This document shows positions 42,022 through 55,070 of a stretch of 64,000 nt of DNA, piece after piece. Made by a program: the position numbers and the translations under genes. The DNA is taken from positions 35,562,668 to 35,626,667 of the forward strand of contig NC_092569.1 in NCBI RefSeq assembly GCF_037975245.1, given 5' to 3'. Position 1 is the first letter of the stretch. Each line of letters starts with the position of its first letter. The notes under the pieces were generated by a model, which saw nothing but the letters and a program-made list of their open reading frames with translations, made no database searches and was not told where the DNA came from. The DNA comes from Apostichopus japonicus. Its lineage: Eukaryota; Echinodermata; Holothuroidea; Aspidochirotida; Stichopodidae.

Positions 42022-42027
42022 TTTATT
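42022..42027 (-). terminator. candidate poly(A) signal of gene D
   Basis: AATAAA on the minus strand about 180 bp after the gene D stop; conserved beside gene E at 54600-54605. Confidence 0.4.
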
Positions 42028-42205
42028 TCTACATTTGATTTGACTTGCAAAGTCCTGAAAAAGTATTTTGCTTAATAACTGATTCATAGATTCGGGCAGG
42101 GACTTTTAATGCTGGTTGGTTTTAATGTTTCGTGACCTATTTGTCACCTTTTGCAACGAAAAATTGCCTCAATCAACAAATCACACGTATTAATGGACGT
42201 ATAAT

Positions 42206-42474
42206 TCAGAGGGGTTTGATTTTCATTTCAGTTGTAGCAATATCGCAGTCAGAAATCATTCGTTCCCTGTCGTAAATGCACACTCCATGATCCCAGCCAT
42301 AGCCATAATTTCCATTGAAATTCGCTGTAGTACATGTCAATTCATCATTATACCCATTGTACCACCAGCCACCGAGATGATGATCACTCACGCAATCTCG
42401 TGATGTATCGTTATCGTTGTCAGAGTCATGTGTTGAAAATTCACTACCACGATGATATCCCATGTAGTCATATT
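42206..42474 (-). CDS. gene D exon 9, FReD C-terminal half
   Basis: 269 nt, phase 1 to stop TGA. Starts EYDYMGYHRGSEFSTHDSDND; DSDND is the calcium motif. The pocket region reads WWYNGYNDELTCTTANFNG: the usual Cys after WWYN is displaced about eight residues and the His is absent, so ligand preference should differ from genes A and C. Ends TEMKIKPL. Confidence 0.9.
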
Positions 42475-45400
42475 CTGTGTACAATGAGAAGGAAAACGTA
42501 ACCAGCGGGGAAAAAAAAAAAAACATCTTTCTTCTAAATTTACTTTTTTTCTCAAGAAAAATCGAAACTAAAATAACTCTCATCATCGTCTACTGTGACG
42601 ATGGGGATGACAATGAAAGATGGAAATGAAAATTGAAGACGAAGACGAAGACGACAAACGAAGATAGCGATGGCGACAATGATGACGATGAAGATTTTGA
42701 GAAATTTTGAGAAAATTGACGGTTTTTTTTATGAATGATGCTAATGCTCTTTAAAAATCGAAGGTGCCAGTCGATCAGTTACCAAAATAAACCAGGTTCC
42801 ACGCTCTATCATGTAGGTTTACAAATATCGTTCATGGCATAAACTGTGCATTGCATTATAGGCTACGATAAAAATGTTTTACTCACCCAAGCTGCCTGTA
42901 TAACTGCCGAGCTCTTCTAGTGCATAGTTGTTGACTTCTGAACCAATTCGAAAGTGATCATACTGAAGATAGTGGGAAATGTTATTACTCCGTTTTTTAA
43001 ATTCCATTCTCATTGTGTAGTTCCGTTGAGCAGTTAAGTTGGCTAATCGGTCGTTTCCAAGCCAATGTGAAATAGTTCCTCGTCTAAATAAGCCAGATCT
43101 GTAACGATCCCAGTTATCGTAAAAACCCTTGTTATCGACGCGGAGCTGAAAAAACTAAACAATAACAGCAAAACAAAAGTAGGTTTATAACAGTTAGTTG
43201 AGGCTCATTAAGGAAATATTCACGGTCCACTTGAAGCCAGATTAGTCAAGAAAAGTACTTCTGTGATGTTTTTATGGAATATATGAATGGTCTATATATT
43301 AACAGAAAAAGACACTATCCCCTCACATTTATAGGTGGATATTTGCAGCCCAGCCATATTATCAACGTTTTTTCTGCTCCTTGGAAATATATAGTTTCAC
43401 TTCGTTTATATTATGTTTAGCACAAAATCACAAAATAATACTTGTTCTTCAACACTCTGTTCTTTAACGTTGAAGTAGGTAGGTTACGTAGTCCTGCGTA
43501 GTAAATTTCAGTGGCGGGGTAAAGAAGTACAATGTGTATTATGGTACATGTTATTTCTCGTACATAAAACGACAACTATCATGGACATAAACTCAAAAGA
43601 AAGACTTCTTACAGTCCATCCGTCTTTGCAATAAGCTTCAAAAGGTTCCCCTGGCCATGTAAGCGGATATATGAAGTGAAAACCTTCACTGATTACGCCA
43701 TTGTCGTAAAGATCTTGGCAATCCTGTACACGTTTACATACTGTCCCATTTCCCATATAGTTCACGTTGCAATCGCACGACATATTGCCATCGTGGTTCT
43801 GGCACGTCGCATGTTCACTGCATGTATAGTTTATGCACACAAGAACGTCATTCTCACATGAGCATGTTTCCGTGCAGTCCATGGTCACGTACGATCCGCC
43901 ATTCTTAATACAGAGAAAAAGTGAATAAATATGATTACAGTGTTGCCACTCTGATGATATTACGTATATTACATCTCTGGAATAGTGTTCTAGTCTGTTC
44001 TCATGGAGAAAAAATTACAACTTTAAGGAATTGTTTTCATATGACCTTTATTTAGTCCGTCCAGATATATTTGAGGGCACAGGTGTTCGATTAAGTCAGG
44101 CCAGGCGTGGACGGAGTACTACTTGAAAATGTCTTCGCTTCACTTTTGATTGGCTCTGGGGAGCAATATGCTTGTTAATAGTTCTTTAATTGGAGGTGTG
44201 TTCCACAAAACAGTACGCTAAAATGATCCCATCATCGCATAGTCTCCCTTGTACACACTTTCGTCAAATTTGGATTGATTATTGAATAAGAAGGGTCTCA
44301 CCATGCTCATAAACAGCCATTAATAATATCGCTTGATTAAACCTACTTTTTATGTTATTAATTTGACATTGGCAACTGAAGAAACTTTCCTTTTATCTGT
44401 GTTTTGTAAAACCCTACAACTGATACTTTGTTGGGACAGAGAAGACTGGTTTTGGCGGATACGATTGTTAAGGAACGCATATGAAAAATATACTAATAAC
44501 AGTTTAAGAATACCGGTATGACTCCTCCCGTTTCGTGATAACACCCACAAGCACTCTCCGGTATGCAATTCTGTCCGAGTAGTAAAAAGCCGGCTGGACA
44601 AACGCATGTTCTTCCTCCAGTACAGTTTATATGGCAGCCAAACCACCCATGAGGGTCTTCACATGTAATCTGGCATACACAGTCATCAAAGACTTGATTC
44701 AAAGGGCATGGTGGCGTAGTGGTCGCCACTGAAAATGGAATATGGAATATGTCATATATCATCAGGATGTTAAGGCAAGTTCCCCTTTGGTGTCAACTGC
44801 TTCGATCATTCACATATTGTGGTAGTGTGATGTTGTACACGTATACTAGTAGTAACGGTGAAAATGGATTTAAGTCTCACCTCCTGAGTTTATACAGGAG
44901 GATAAGAAATGAGCTTAAATTAAAACACAGAATTTGGCCCTTCCGTCAACCGCACACTATATCCAACTCAAGATTTATCACGACGATACTTCTTATTACT
45001 AAAAAAAAGTGGTGCCATATACTAACGACAATAGAGTTAATTTCTGCAGTTCTGAATTTAAGGTAATATTCACCAAAATTCAGTCCATTTATGCTTATCA
45101 ATTAAACTTACTTTTCTATTGTATGTGCTCTATTGTACAAGACATTTTTTTATAGCTCTGTAAACGTATGTTATGCAAAGTTGATTAATTTTTATCCTTG
45201 TAGAAAATGTAAGATGTGTGCAGCTTTGGCCATACCTTCTGTAGTTATTGCTGTGGTTACCGGTGAACTCGTGGATTGCAGGAAGTTGTCAGTCGACATT
45301 CGTCCTTACAGTCAAGAATATAAAACTAGCATTATGTTAAAATAAACGGTGAATTTATTTACCAAGAAAATATTAAAAGGCTTTAAGAGTAAATGGTAAG

Positions 45401-48400
45401 GTATGATTTTATATTGTTAGGATGTAACTTGAGAGTCCTGATGCGGAAACGGACGTATACATATCTTCCGATTAAACCCCTCTGACTAGAATTTTCCACA
45501 GTCGGTTAAAGAATTTACATAAAACAAGAGTTTGGTAAAATAAAAGTTTAATACAATGGCGAGAAGAGACAATGCCGATATTATAAAACTAATAAAAACA
45601 GTTTGGTATATTAAATGACCTTTTTTTTAAGAAACATGATACCAAAGCTAAAGCCCTATATACCAATACATAGGTCAATCTAACTATAATCATGGTACTA
45701 AGAAAATGGTCTTCGAATAGTTGAACAAAAAGGAAAATTCTTTGTAAAGCCAGTAAATCGTGAATAAAGACTGATTCTAAATGTAATGTCTGTCGTCTAG
45801 CTACATGCTAACAGTAAATCGGATATTTCAGAATGAATTTGAACTTTTTCCTTTCATTCTTTGAATAGAAACTCTACCAAGCTGATAAATATAGCATTTC
45901 TAACGGATGCACTATCAAGTAGTATCAGCATGTTACAAAATTAACACAAATTCTGCAACGATAGTCAGGAACAGAACAACAACAAATCCCCGAAATACAT
46001 AGCTCTGATAACAGAGCACAGCTTTTGATATAAGTGATATGCACAGCGTATTATAAAACTAAATACCAACCTGTTGTGGTTATTAATTTCGTTGAGGACT
46101 GTAAAGTCGACTTTGGTAATGTCGAATCTGTAATCGAGTGTAAAATTATCTATAGTAAATTTCAGTACCGAAAGAAAAAGTTCATTTGCGCCGATCTATA
46201 TCTAATACAATGTCTTATATGAACATTATGCAGAATAGCTCGTCCCGCGACTATGCTGGTAAGTAACTTTTAATATTCTCTTCGAATCATTTATAGGTCC
46301 ATTCGTATGGGCTTGGCTAGCTTATATTTGTCCATAAATGTTGTAGGACTAAATCTAGGTGTCCAAAATTGTATACATTTATTGTGATTCTTCTATTAAG
46401 CTCACCAAAATACTAAGGAAAATTGTTGTGTATCTGAGCTATGTGATTTTGCTACAAAATCCATTAAATTAGAGTGACTAATATACGGATACCTAAACGG
46501 AACAACACTTTAAAATTGCCTCTCATACACACTATTGACACGTTGTATTATCTCTTGTAGACAACAAATAATGAGATTGTTTTGTTTGCAAAGCGGCATT
46601 TTGGTTTGTGAAATATATGTTGCAAATCGGTCACATTAAATGTTTGACTTTTTGTTCATCTTAAAATAAATTTTTCATTTTGTTTTGTAATGTATTCAAA
46701 TGAGAGTTTTCTGCTTTCATGGCATTCCATTTTGTTGTGAATTAAGAAAATGTCAATATTTGGCTTCTGCCGTCTTGTTTTAAATTCAGAATAATAGTAT
46801 TCTGATCGACATTAAGAATAATGCATAGTGTTATATACGTTTCATAGCTGACTTGTCACTGTCAGCACCGCCCTGAAACTCTGACACGTAAATGTAACCA
46901 AATCTATTGCATGTCATACACTCCTGCAATAATCAAATCAATCAATACTTGTACAATGTAGACAAGTTTAAACACGGTCGTCATCATAAGCACGGTCGTC
47001 ATCATAAACATCGTCAAAATCAATCAAAATGTTAATTTGTTATTGCTCTGTGATGAAACTACAAATTTCTTTTTTTTATATAATTTATTGAGAAACTGTC
47101 TCAGCACTACTGCAACTGCATTTCACGTTTATCACAACTAACATCTGTTAATAAATTACGTCAATGTTCCAATGTAAGTGACCAAAGCGTCAGATGATAC
47201 TATCAATTTAAACACATTTTTTTGGCTTTATGTAATTAATATGTGACTGAATTGATTTTCATTTCTCATTTCTCTTAGATTAATTATAGCTTAGCACCAT
47301 TTTTTATTAGAAATTACTGTACCTGCAAATTCCAGTACAATATATTAGAAGGAGAATAAATTTAACAGATAGTTGATTTTTTGCTCGTTACGTAGCAGAT
47401 ACCTGTCCAGAACATTCGGAAGATATGTATACTTAAGTTTTTACTCACACAAAAAAGATATTACAAACTTTCCTTTTGTAAAGTATAAACGAACAAATCT
47501 TTATAATAGACTTCAGTTGAGTTTAAAATACTCTTACTTAATTTAATTTAAGAGGAACCTACCTGTGTTTGACATCATAGAAGAAACCTCTGGAGAAGTA
47601 TCATCAAACATACCGTTGTTTTGACCGTCTTCTAAAAACAAACATATTTGATTGAAGAATAAACTATAATGTTAATTTTCAAACAAAAACATATATAACC
47701 ATTTATATAAGGTACGAGTTATAGAAATTTGACTCAAAAATCATCTTCGTAATACATGTTGTATTATGCAATCGCGTTTAGACACGAAATAGTGATAGAA
47801 GATAAACAAAGACTCCAATTTCATTTACATAAAATTTACTCAAATAGAATTGCAAGGACTTCCGTTTTCATTTAGTATACAAATCATGTATACAAATTAC
47901 TCAAATAGATTAACAAGGACTTAGAAATACATCACTTTGAAGGGAAGTGAAAAGTCAAGTTGACATTTTTTTTTGGGAAAACGGGTTCACTGATGTGGAA
48001 CGGGTACAGATAGCCGCTGTTATTATTCAAATAGTTGAGAGTTTGTGTTTTTACTGAGATTAAAACATTTATATAATTGTATTATTCTTGTTTACATATT
48101 TTTCATAACACAAAGAGAAGAAAATACAACAATCATCATTTATACTGACAGAAATATTAATGAGAAACAACATTTCCAACTAGCTCGCATCTCGCTTGGG
48201 AGCTATCAGAGTTTAAATGTTACTTTTACAAACACGACTGGGACAAGTCTATAGATATGTATCATCTACCTATGGTTTTAACTGTCAAACTATATCCTTT
48301 CTTTACTGGTAGTTTATTAACATTTTTATCCATGTAATATGGATAGGTTATGAAAAAATTATAGAATTTAAAACATTGAAGTTATTAATAAGAGTTCACG

Positions 48401-49619
48401 AGGTAATTGGTTTCATTGTCAAGATGTAATGTCACACTTTACATTGACACCTTGAAAATTAGAAGAGCAATGACATCACAAATGAAAAAAATTGACAATA
48501 TCCTATTGTAACTTTTGAACAACAGTATCTCTCACACGGAAGAGGATTTTCGTTAGATTGTTGTCTGAGTTGTCTATCGCAATGATTTCTTATACACAAG
48601 TTACATTTGACAATTTTGTTGTTTTTGCTTCATAACGTATTTATCAAGAAAAATAACGGATAACAGATAAGTCTCATACCAAAAACCCAGCTAAACCAAT
48701 TTGAATAAATAGCAGCTAAGAATGTGTAAAAAATAAAATAAAGTTACCACTTAATTGGGGATTCCGATGGGAGAGACCTTTCATGTAGTTCTCGAACTCG
48801 CATATGCCTGTTTGTTTTAAAGAACAAAGGCACGAAATAAGAGAATAAAAAAAATGAAAACAAAGACTATCTATACACTAATCTTGATCACCTCTCATCC
48901 CCAAAACTGCCTAATACCTCAGAGACACCCATACACACAGAGAACACAGTATCTACTATAAATCTTCAAATTTTGTACCACAGTAAAAACCGGATCCTGC
49001 TATAAATCGGTAGCATGTGCTATTAGGATTACAGTAAGTACTAAGGATATGTTTATTCCCGAAAAATCCAGTTTGATGCATTTTTGGTAAAAAAAACTGG
49101 TAAAAAAACTTGAAAATTTAAAGTAATTACTTTAATCTCTGTGTGAATCAGTGGTCAGAGAAGCTCGTTACATTTCAATCACAACAGTACATCGTAAGGT
49201 TGGTCTAGAATAATTTTATATCAGATATATTAGCTGTCATCATCACTGTGGTTAGGCCAGTAGCCCTTGCTCGCTGGCAGCAACATATTGGGCGAGATGT
49301 AATTCCAGATAACAAGCAACGCAATATTCAATTGAGTGTATTTATCTGCAAGTGTACTTATGTCTTACAACTTTCATCAGAAAGTTGTTTGAGAAAGAAA
49401 AACTTATAAATCATAGTAGATAAGTACAAGTAATATGAGCAGACAAGTTAGCTTTAAGTTAATGGAACTTCTTAGTTGATACGCATTTTACATTATAAAC
49501 CAAATATATAAAAGAAAATAAAAATAATAAAACCTACCCATAGCCAGCGAAATGTGGATGATATTAGCATAAAGTAAGACAGCAGTTATTGCAAGATTCC
49601 GATTGGGAAACTTTGCCAT
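42206..49619 (-). CDS. gene D: complete secreted TIL-EGF-fibrinogen-domain protein, 456 aa
   Basis: Nine exons, 5' to 3': 49619-49538 signal peptide; 48807-48748, 47631-47563, 46127-46071 and 45304-45236 small phase 1-1 exons; 44728-44514 TIL; 43903-43613 EGF plus FReD start; 43145-42887 FReD middle; 42474-42206 FReD end. They sum to 1371 nt, exactly 457 codons with the stop, and every border is GT/AG with matching phase and no internal stop. The product should be secreted: a Ser/Thr-rich stalk of roughly 85 residues, a cysteine-rich TIL, an EGF-like module with Asn-glycosylation sites (NYT, NGT), then a calcium-binding FReD. The role is inferred as a lectin-like recognition protein. It is the only complete copy in the window. 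Confidence 0.88.
42598..42715. repeat. GAC/GATGAC-rich simple sequence in gene D intron 8
   Basis: Purine-rich GACGAAGACGAAGACG and GATGACGATGAAG stretches. The same tract lies in gene E at 55190-55295. Acidic open frames through it are artefacts. Confidence 0.6.
42887..43145 (-). CDS. gene D exon 8, FReD middle
   Basis: 259 nt, phase 0 to 1. Starts LRVDNKGFYDNWDRYRSG, contains HWLGNDRLANLTAQRNYTMR (usual FWLGNDxIxxLT), ends LGSYTGSLG. Three residues shorter than in genes B and C (no FQR after the exon start). Confidence 0.9.
43613..43903 (-). CDS. gene D exon 7, EGF-like plus FReD start
   Basis: 291 nt, phase 0-0. CTETCSCENDVLVC, EGF-like CSEHATC...CDCNVNYMGNGTVC, then DCQDLYDNG and PFEAYCKDGWT. 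Donor GTAAGA. Confidence 0.92.
44514..44728 (-). CDS. gene D exon 6, TIL domain
   Basis: 215 nt, phase 1 to 0. Ten Cys: CPLNQVFDDCVC, CEDPHGWFGC, TCVCPAGF, CIPESACGCYH. It starts VATTTPP, which continues the Thr-rich stalk. Confidence 0.9.
45236..45304 (-). CDS. gene D exon 5, Ser/Thr micro-exon
   Basis: 69 nt, phase 1-1, encoding GRMSTDNFLQSTSSPVTT and on to a Glu codon. Gene E has two copies (57189-57121 and 60142-60074). Confidence 0.8.
46071..46127 (-). CDS. gene D exon 4, Ser/Thr micro-exon
   Basis: 57 nt, phase 1-1, encoding DSTLPKSTLQSSTKLITTT. Donor GTTGGT is slightly weak. The gene E counterpart at 61094-61038 has a stop. Confidence 0.75.
47563..47631 (-). CDS. gene D exon 3, acidic/Ser micro-exon
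   Basis: 69 nt, phase 1-1, encoding EDGQNNGMFDDTSPEVSS and on to SNT. Donor GTAGGT. The gene E counterpart is 58729-58661. Confidence 0.78.
48748..48807 (-). CDS. gene D exon 2, short N-terminal segment
   Basis: 60 nt, phase 1-1, encoding GICEFENYMKGLSHRNPQLS. Unique to gene D in this window; genes B and E have an unrelated 96-nt exon here. Confidence 0.65.
48933..49146. mobile_element. foldback MITE, shorter copy, in gene D intron 1
   Basis: Starts ACACAGAGAACACAGTATCTA and ends TTTAATCTCTGTGT, related to the element at 50919-51210 but missing most of its second arm. Confidence 0.6.
49538..49619 (-). CDS. gene D exon 1, signal peptide
   Basis: 82 nt from ATG, 27 codons plus one base, with basic start MAKFPNRN and hydrophobic core AITAVLLYANIIHISLA. 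Donor GTAGGT. Same length and phase as exon 1 of B and E. Confidence 0.85.
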
Positions 49620-49640
49620 GTCCGTGAATTTCTGGCAATG

Positions 49641-49652
49641 CTTTCTTATAGA
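49641..49652 (-). promoter_or_regulatory. gene D TATA-like box
   Basis: Minus strand CTATAAGAAAG about 31 bp before the ATG, the same spacing as the TATAAATA of gene B. This implies a very short leader if it is used. Confidence 0.45.
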
Positions 49653-50918
49653 AGGAAAGTCGCTATGCTATAAGTAATACAGAAAGAGGTTTGCGTGTTT
49701 GCAATTTTCATTATGGCAGTAAATAATCTAGTGCACTGCTACAAAGGTTATCCGTACCTCTATCAAACTAGAACACTAGTAAACAAATTCGGTTATATGT
49801 CAGTTTAGGCCCATACGTACTTCAACATTAGTTTCTTGTTTTTTTCATTCATGAACATTGATCGAATGTGATCTGGTTTAATGAAGAAATTGTGTTACGA
49901 AAACAAGATTTAATGAGTTTGCGGCGAACAAGGCTTACACCACATACATCATCAGGTAGCTTAAAACGCGATATAACAAGAAGATAAAAAACCTGTACTA
50001 ATTCTTAATAAACAATCAGATATCCAGGGCAAGTTTTAAGTTGATATTGTAAAGTAATATTTTATAATATGGAAATTATTTTAGATATTGGTTCATTCTA
50101 ATCTTACTTTTGTCGATTAGATGTGTAGCTATTGATTATTTTAAGTTTGATCTACATAATCAAATATTCCGCTATTCAATTCATGGTTGGCTAAATATTA
50201 ACTTGTGTTTGTTGACCTTTGAGGCAAGCTTACTGGTCAATTCACGTTCATTCTTTTAATTCATTACTTAAGTAATATGAGTGTCATTTGAAGGGCACCA
50301 TTCAGTAAATACACAATTGGTTTCAATTTATAACTCATGCTCTATGAAAGTGAAATCATAGTTAGCAAGCCGACATTAACCAAAGTGAAAACAACTCTGG
50401 CTGTATAATATACTTAAATGTAAGACAGATGGAAATTAAAATTGCCTTAAAATTGCTAATTTGTACTATTAAACTTGCCATGAAAGTGCCAATTTTGTAC
50501 TATAAAATATGCCAAGAAAGTGCTCATTTGTACTACAAATATGCAATGAAAATGCTAATTTGTATTATAAATATTGCCATGAAAGTGCTAATTTGTATCA
50601 TAAAACTTGCCATGAAAGTTTTAATTTGTACTATAGAACGTAAAGAGGATCTAGATGTATTCAATGTGTTGACACTAATATATATCACAATTAGGTTTAT
50701 GCATCTTTTTAATAATGGTTTTTGTTTTCAATTAATCAGGTGGAGGATTTGTAAATTAAAGTGTCTCGACGGCACATGCTGCCAACCAGTCAATTGTTAC
50801 ATTAATTTTCGATGTAAGCATTTTGTTCTGTTTTTTGTGTGAAGCCTTGTCAAAAAGAGTATCACTGCTCTGGAAATTACAAGTATAACGACGCGACGAT
50901 GATTGTTTTCACCCGATA
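49653..50918. other. gene D upstream region, no gene seen
   Basis: Contains a degenerate tandem repeat at about 50440-50640 built on GCCATGAAAGTGCTAATTTG with a spacing near 40 bp; the 137-codon frame through it (50429-50842) reflects the repeat. Confidence 0.5.
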
Positions 50919-51210
50919 CACACAGAGACACAGTAACTATTATTAATCTTAAATATTTGTACTACAATAAAAACTGGATCGTGCTATAAACCAGTAGCGT
51001 GTGCAATAAGGATTGCAGTAAGAACTAAGGATATGTGTGATCGCAACAAATCCAGTTTGATGCATTTGTTGCGATTACACATATCCTCAGTTCTTACTGT
51101 AATGCTAACAGCACATGCCACCGATTTATCAGATTTATCACCACGATCCAGTTTTAACTGTGGTAAATTACTTTAACATATACACTGTAGTTACTCTAAT
51201 CTCTGTGTTA
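50919..51210. mobile_element. foldback MITE upstream of gene D
   Basis: A nearly complete inverted repeat: arms beginning ACACAGAG and ending CTCTGTGT, with an inner near-perfect 35-bp pair (51016-51050 and 51065-51099) round a 14-base loop. TA adjoins the left end. No coding capacity. Confidence 0.7.
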
Positions 51211-51907
51211 ATCGGCTGTTGTGTTGATAAGAGGCGGAAACATTTTAATGTGTCAATATATTAAATTTACTATTGAAAGGCTTTGCTACCATTACGAATT
51301 CTCATCTTTAGTTAACCTGAAGATACGAACGTGCATGTTACATTGTCTCGTTAATGGATGAGTAATTAGCTTCTAAATTATTTCATATATTTTAACTTTT
51401 GTCAAAACTCTTCAGCATCATTGGCTCAGCACCTGTTCTTACGCCTATAAACATGCCTATTGATGTTGTGATAATTAATTTCCCATTAGATCTCAATCAT
51501 GATCATTTAAATATTGAAGTAAAAACATTGATATTATTATTGATTCGACATCGTTGTGAACAATATCAGTTTCTTCTCTCGTAAGTAAAAATTGTCGATT
51601 TTCCACTGCGACTAAACAGAAAATATTTTGCTGTTCAGTTTAATAGGCGATCGGTATCTGATGTGATCTTACTGCTGCTGCTGACTATTTAACTATTTAT
51701 GATTTAACCTCCTTTAAAAGCAAAATCTGGGGCTTTTAGTATATTGAAATCAGTAGCATGTTGACATTTGTCAAAACAACCATCACAAATAATGTATTAG
51801 GAAATTGAACAAGGTTAATGAATGATATAGCTTCTGTTATGAAAGAAAGCGGAAGGGCCTGAAATATTGATCAAAGCTTTGACCAAGTTTATATATTGGT
51901 CACAGTC
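51211..51907. other. non-coding stretch
   Basis: AT-rich sequence between the MITE and the second copy of the segmental duplication; nothing recognised. Confidence 0.4.
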
Positions 51908-54500
51908 CTCTATTAAAAAAAAAACATGTTTTTATCGTTTCTGTCAGATAGCATCTAAACAAATGCCATTTATCCCAAAGAGACACATCTTACTTAACAT
52001 CTGTTTGGAACTTGCCTGTTAGAATTGCTGTAAATGACAAATTGTTTAAAGTGAATAAAAGCTTACAGCTATCCCAATCCAAGTCGAATTTCATCAATAA
52101 CGTCGCCAAATGTCAGCATTCTTAAAGTAGTGTTCCTGTTTGTAACTCTAGCCAGTCTCTATAAAGAGTTGCCATGTATTGAGGAGGGTTAACTCTGGAC
52201 AAAAATATCTTTATGAGCCTGTGTCTATCATTGGACGTGTTGTCATTTTGTCATTGGTGATCATCAGTCTGACTGCTTTTTCTGCTAGTGCATATGACTA
52301 GTATTTTGAGTTTCATACCATTTATGTGAATAGCTTCTAGTTTCACTGTTCCAGTTTCAGTCCATATTTATTTTTTTCTGCTAGTCTTTCAGTATTTCAT
52401 ATAGTGGTCACATAAGCTATTGTTTTATCATTCCACATTTAATAAGATTTTGCATATTACAACAGTCACCTGTGTCATTGGCAGGTATATAAAGACAATT
52501 GTATATATGCCATCAGTACTGACTAAATAAAACGTGAATCTTGTCGATTTGACTGAAAAGTATTTTATCTTTGGAAAACAGATTTCATCAGGAAATTTGC
52601 GGTTAAGTTTCCATGAAGTTGCGAAACTTTTTTTTTAAACTCTGCATGTAAGTGATATATTTTGTTAAATTTGTTGTTCGAAGTGCTGATCGTTCACTCA
52701 TACTTTTAGACACCGGTAATGATTTCACCTTGCTGAAATTAAAGTAAATGTTCCAGTGATAGTTTGACCGCTTTTGTAATACAAACAATTTGACAATGTT
52801 TCACACAGGTAGTTGCTTATAGACAAAAGAATTAAAGTGACCAAATTGTACAAAAAGAATATCCAAACAATAGGGAAAGTTTGCAAGAGTCTTCAATATA
52901 TTTATTCTATCGCACAGACGCATCAATTTGAGAGTCAATATTCATTTCTGCAGTTACATTTTACGTGAAACAGTTTTGTAAATATTCAATACCAAGGAAC
53001 CACAACATCACGGAATCGTTACGATCGTTACAAATATGAGAAAAGAGGTTAATATTTACAACATCAAAATCATCTCAAATGTTCAATTTAAATCTGTAAT
53101 CGCAGTGTTCATACATACATAGAATAAAGTTCTGTTAGAAATTCCAATAACATATTTTTATATGTGTTTTATTTGCTTAACATATAAACTACTTCACTAT
53201 TAACGTACCTTCAACCTACCGTGGAGAAGTGAAGCCTAAGTTGTTCCAAAACAAGTTTCTCTCTCACACTCTATTTAGATACACACAATGTAAGCTTAAC
53301 CGATATCTTTGATTTTCTTTGAAATAAGTGAATATGTATAACTGGCATATTCAAAATAGTCCTATTGTGTTTGATATTTTTTTATTCCGAAGGCTACATT
53401 ATTACTAGGCTCCAATTACAAAACACATGATAGCGGTACCACCGTATGAAAACCTTCATTAATAATTATACCATACCTTGACCAGTGTAATTTAAATTAG
53501 ATACATTTTTGAGACATGTGGAAGTTCCAACACTCTCTAATTACAGATATTCACCATATTTTCGCCATTTACCTTTAACCAATAAAACAATTAAAGACCA
53601 CAACGTTTTCTTAAGTAATAATATACATGATATCAAATGCTATGCAATAAATGTCTATATATCAAGAGCAAATTCAAAGATAATTGAAAAAAGTGCGAAT
53701 TGCGCGCTATAAGGTCGTTGAAGCCAACTCCCGTGTAATGCGTCAGGGAACTTCGTCAGAAGAAATGTTTAGAAGTTTCAGAAGAAAGTTAGAAACATTT
53801 TGAGCCATTTCTATAGACTAAAGATTAGCCCTTTGATATGGTGTAAAGGCAAGGTTGTGTTATTAATCATGTACGTGATATTGTATGGACAAATTGATAT
53901 GGGGAATATTATCCGTGATGTCATCGTACCTGAATTGGCTTAGCTTGTAGTCTACACTAAATTGTGTAGAAACGATGCGTTTTTAGATAACTATATCCCT
54001 GGCTTCTCTTTTTTCTACAACACCAAACTTGAAATAGATATTGCAATTGTGTGTTCATGATTTAGTCACTCATTGACTAAGTGATCATTCTAAACGGTTA
54101 ATTATGAATTTTATTATTACTAATGTGTTAACCAAACAATCAGTTGATATTGCAAGCAACAAAGTTGAGCCATTATACCAATTTGAACAGAGAATAGAGG
54201 GCACTTGAAGGTGAGAGCAAGTTGGGATAAATATCTGACATGCTGATACTACACTATAACATACTAAATAACTTTATTATTTATTGATGACGTATGGCGT
54301 GATTCTATATTCACCCTCAGCATGTACTCTTATATCCATTACACTGCATAAGCCGTTAGGTGATATTAATACCATGTATGACATCCTTAGTAAATCCCTC
54401 TGGTCAAACTGTTCCGTTCGTTTTTATTCTGTCCATAGACTAACTGCCTCGACGTTGAGTAGTGTATACATAATGGATATTTAGTGTCAAAGCTAACTTA
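51908..54500. repeat. segmental duplication, right copy (3' flank of gene E)
   Basis: Matches 37811-40406 and then joins directly to the sequence that follows the solo LTR at 41922, so this copy keeps the pre-insertion state. Confidence 0.85.
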
Positions 54501-54801
54501 TACAGACATGAAGACCTAGAGGATGATTATAATGATAAAGAAGTATTAAGCACGATGTGTATTGTTGAGAGCAGATATATAATATCATGTTTTTGTCACA
54601 TTTATTACTACATTTAATTTGATTTGCAAAGTCCTGAAAATTTTTTGGGGCTTAATAACTTATTCATAGATTCGGGCAGTGGCTTAATGCTGGTTGGTTT
54701 AAATGTTTTGTGACCTATTTATCACCTTTTGCAACGAAGAATTGCCTCAATCAACAAATCACGTGATTCAATACGTGTACACGTATTGATGGACGTATAA
54801 T

Positions 54802-55070
54802 TCAGAGAGGTTTGATTTTCATTTCAGTTGTAGCAATATCGCAGTCAGAAATCATTCGTTCTCTGTCGTAAATGCACACTCCATGATCCCAGCCATAGCC
54901 AAAATTTCCATTGAAATTCGCTGTAGTACATGTCAATTCATCATTATACCCATTGTACCACCAGCCACCGAGATGATGATCATTCACGCAATCTTGTGAT
55001 GTATCGTTATCGTTGTCAGAGTAATGTGTTGAAAATTCACTACCACGATGATATCCCATGTAGTCATATT
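54802..55070 (-). CDS. gene E last FReD exon
   Basis: 269 nt, open to TGA, very close to gene D (DSDND; WWYNGYNDELTCTTANFNG; ends TEMKIKPL). Intact itself but downstream of lesions. Confidence 0.85.

Noticed and set aside
49936..49975. Another hammerhead (CTGATGA on the minus strand)
   Set aside because: No GAAA follows a closable stem II and no stem I pairing was found.
50429..50842. 137-codon Lys/Ile-rich frame as a gene
   Set aside because: It is produced by a degenerate ~40-bp tandem repeat; no splice sites or domains support it.
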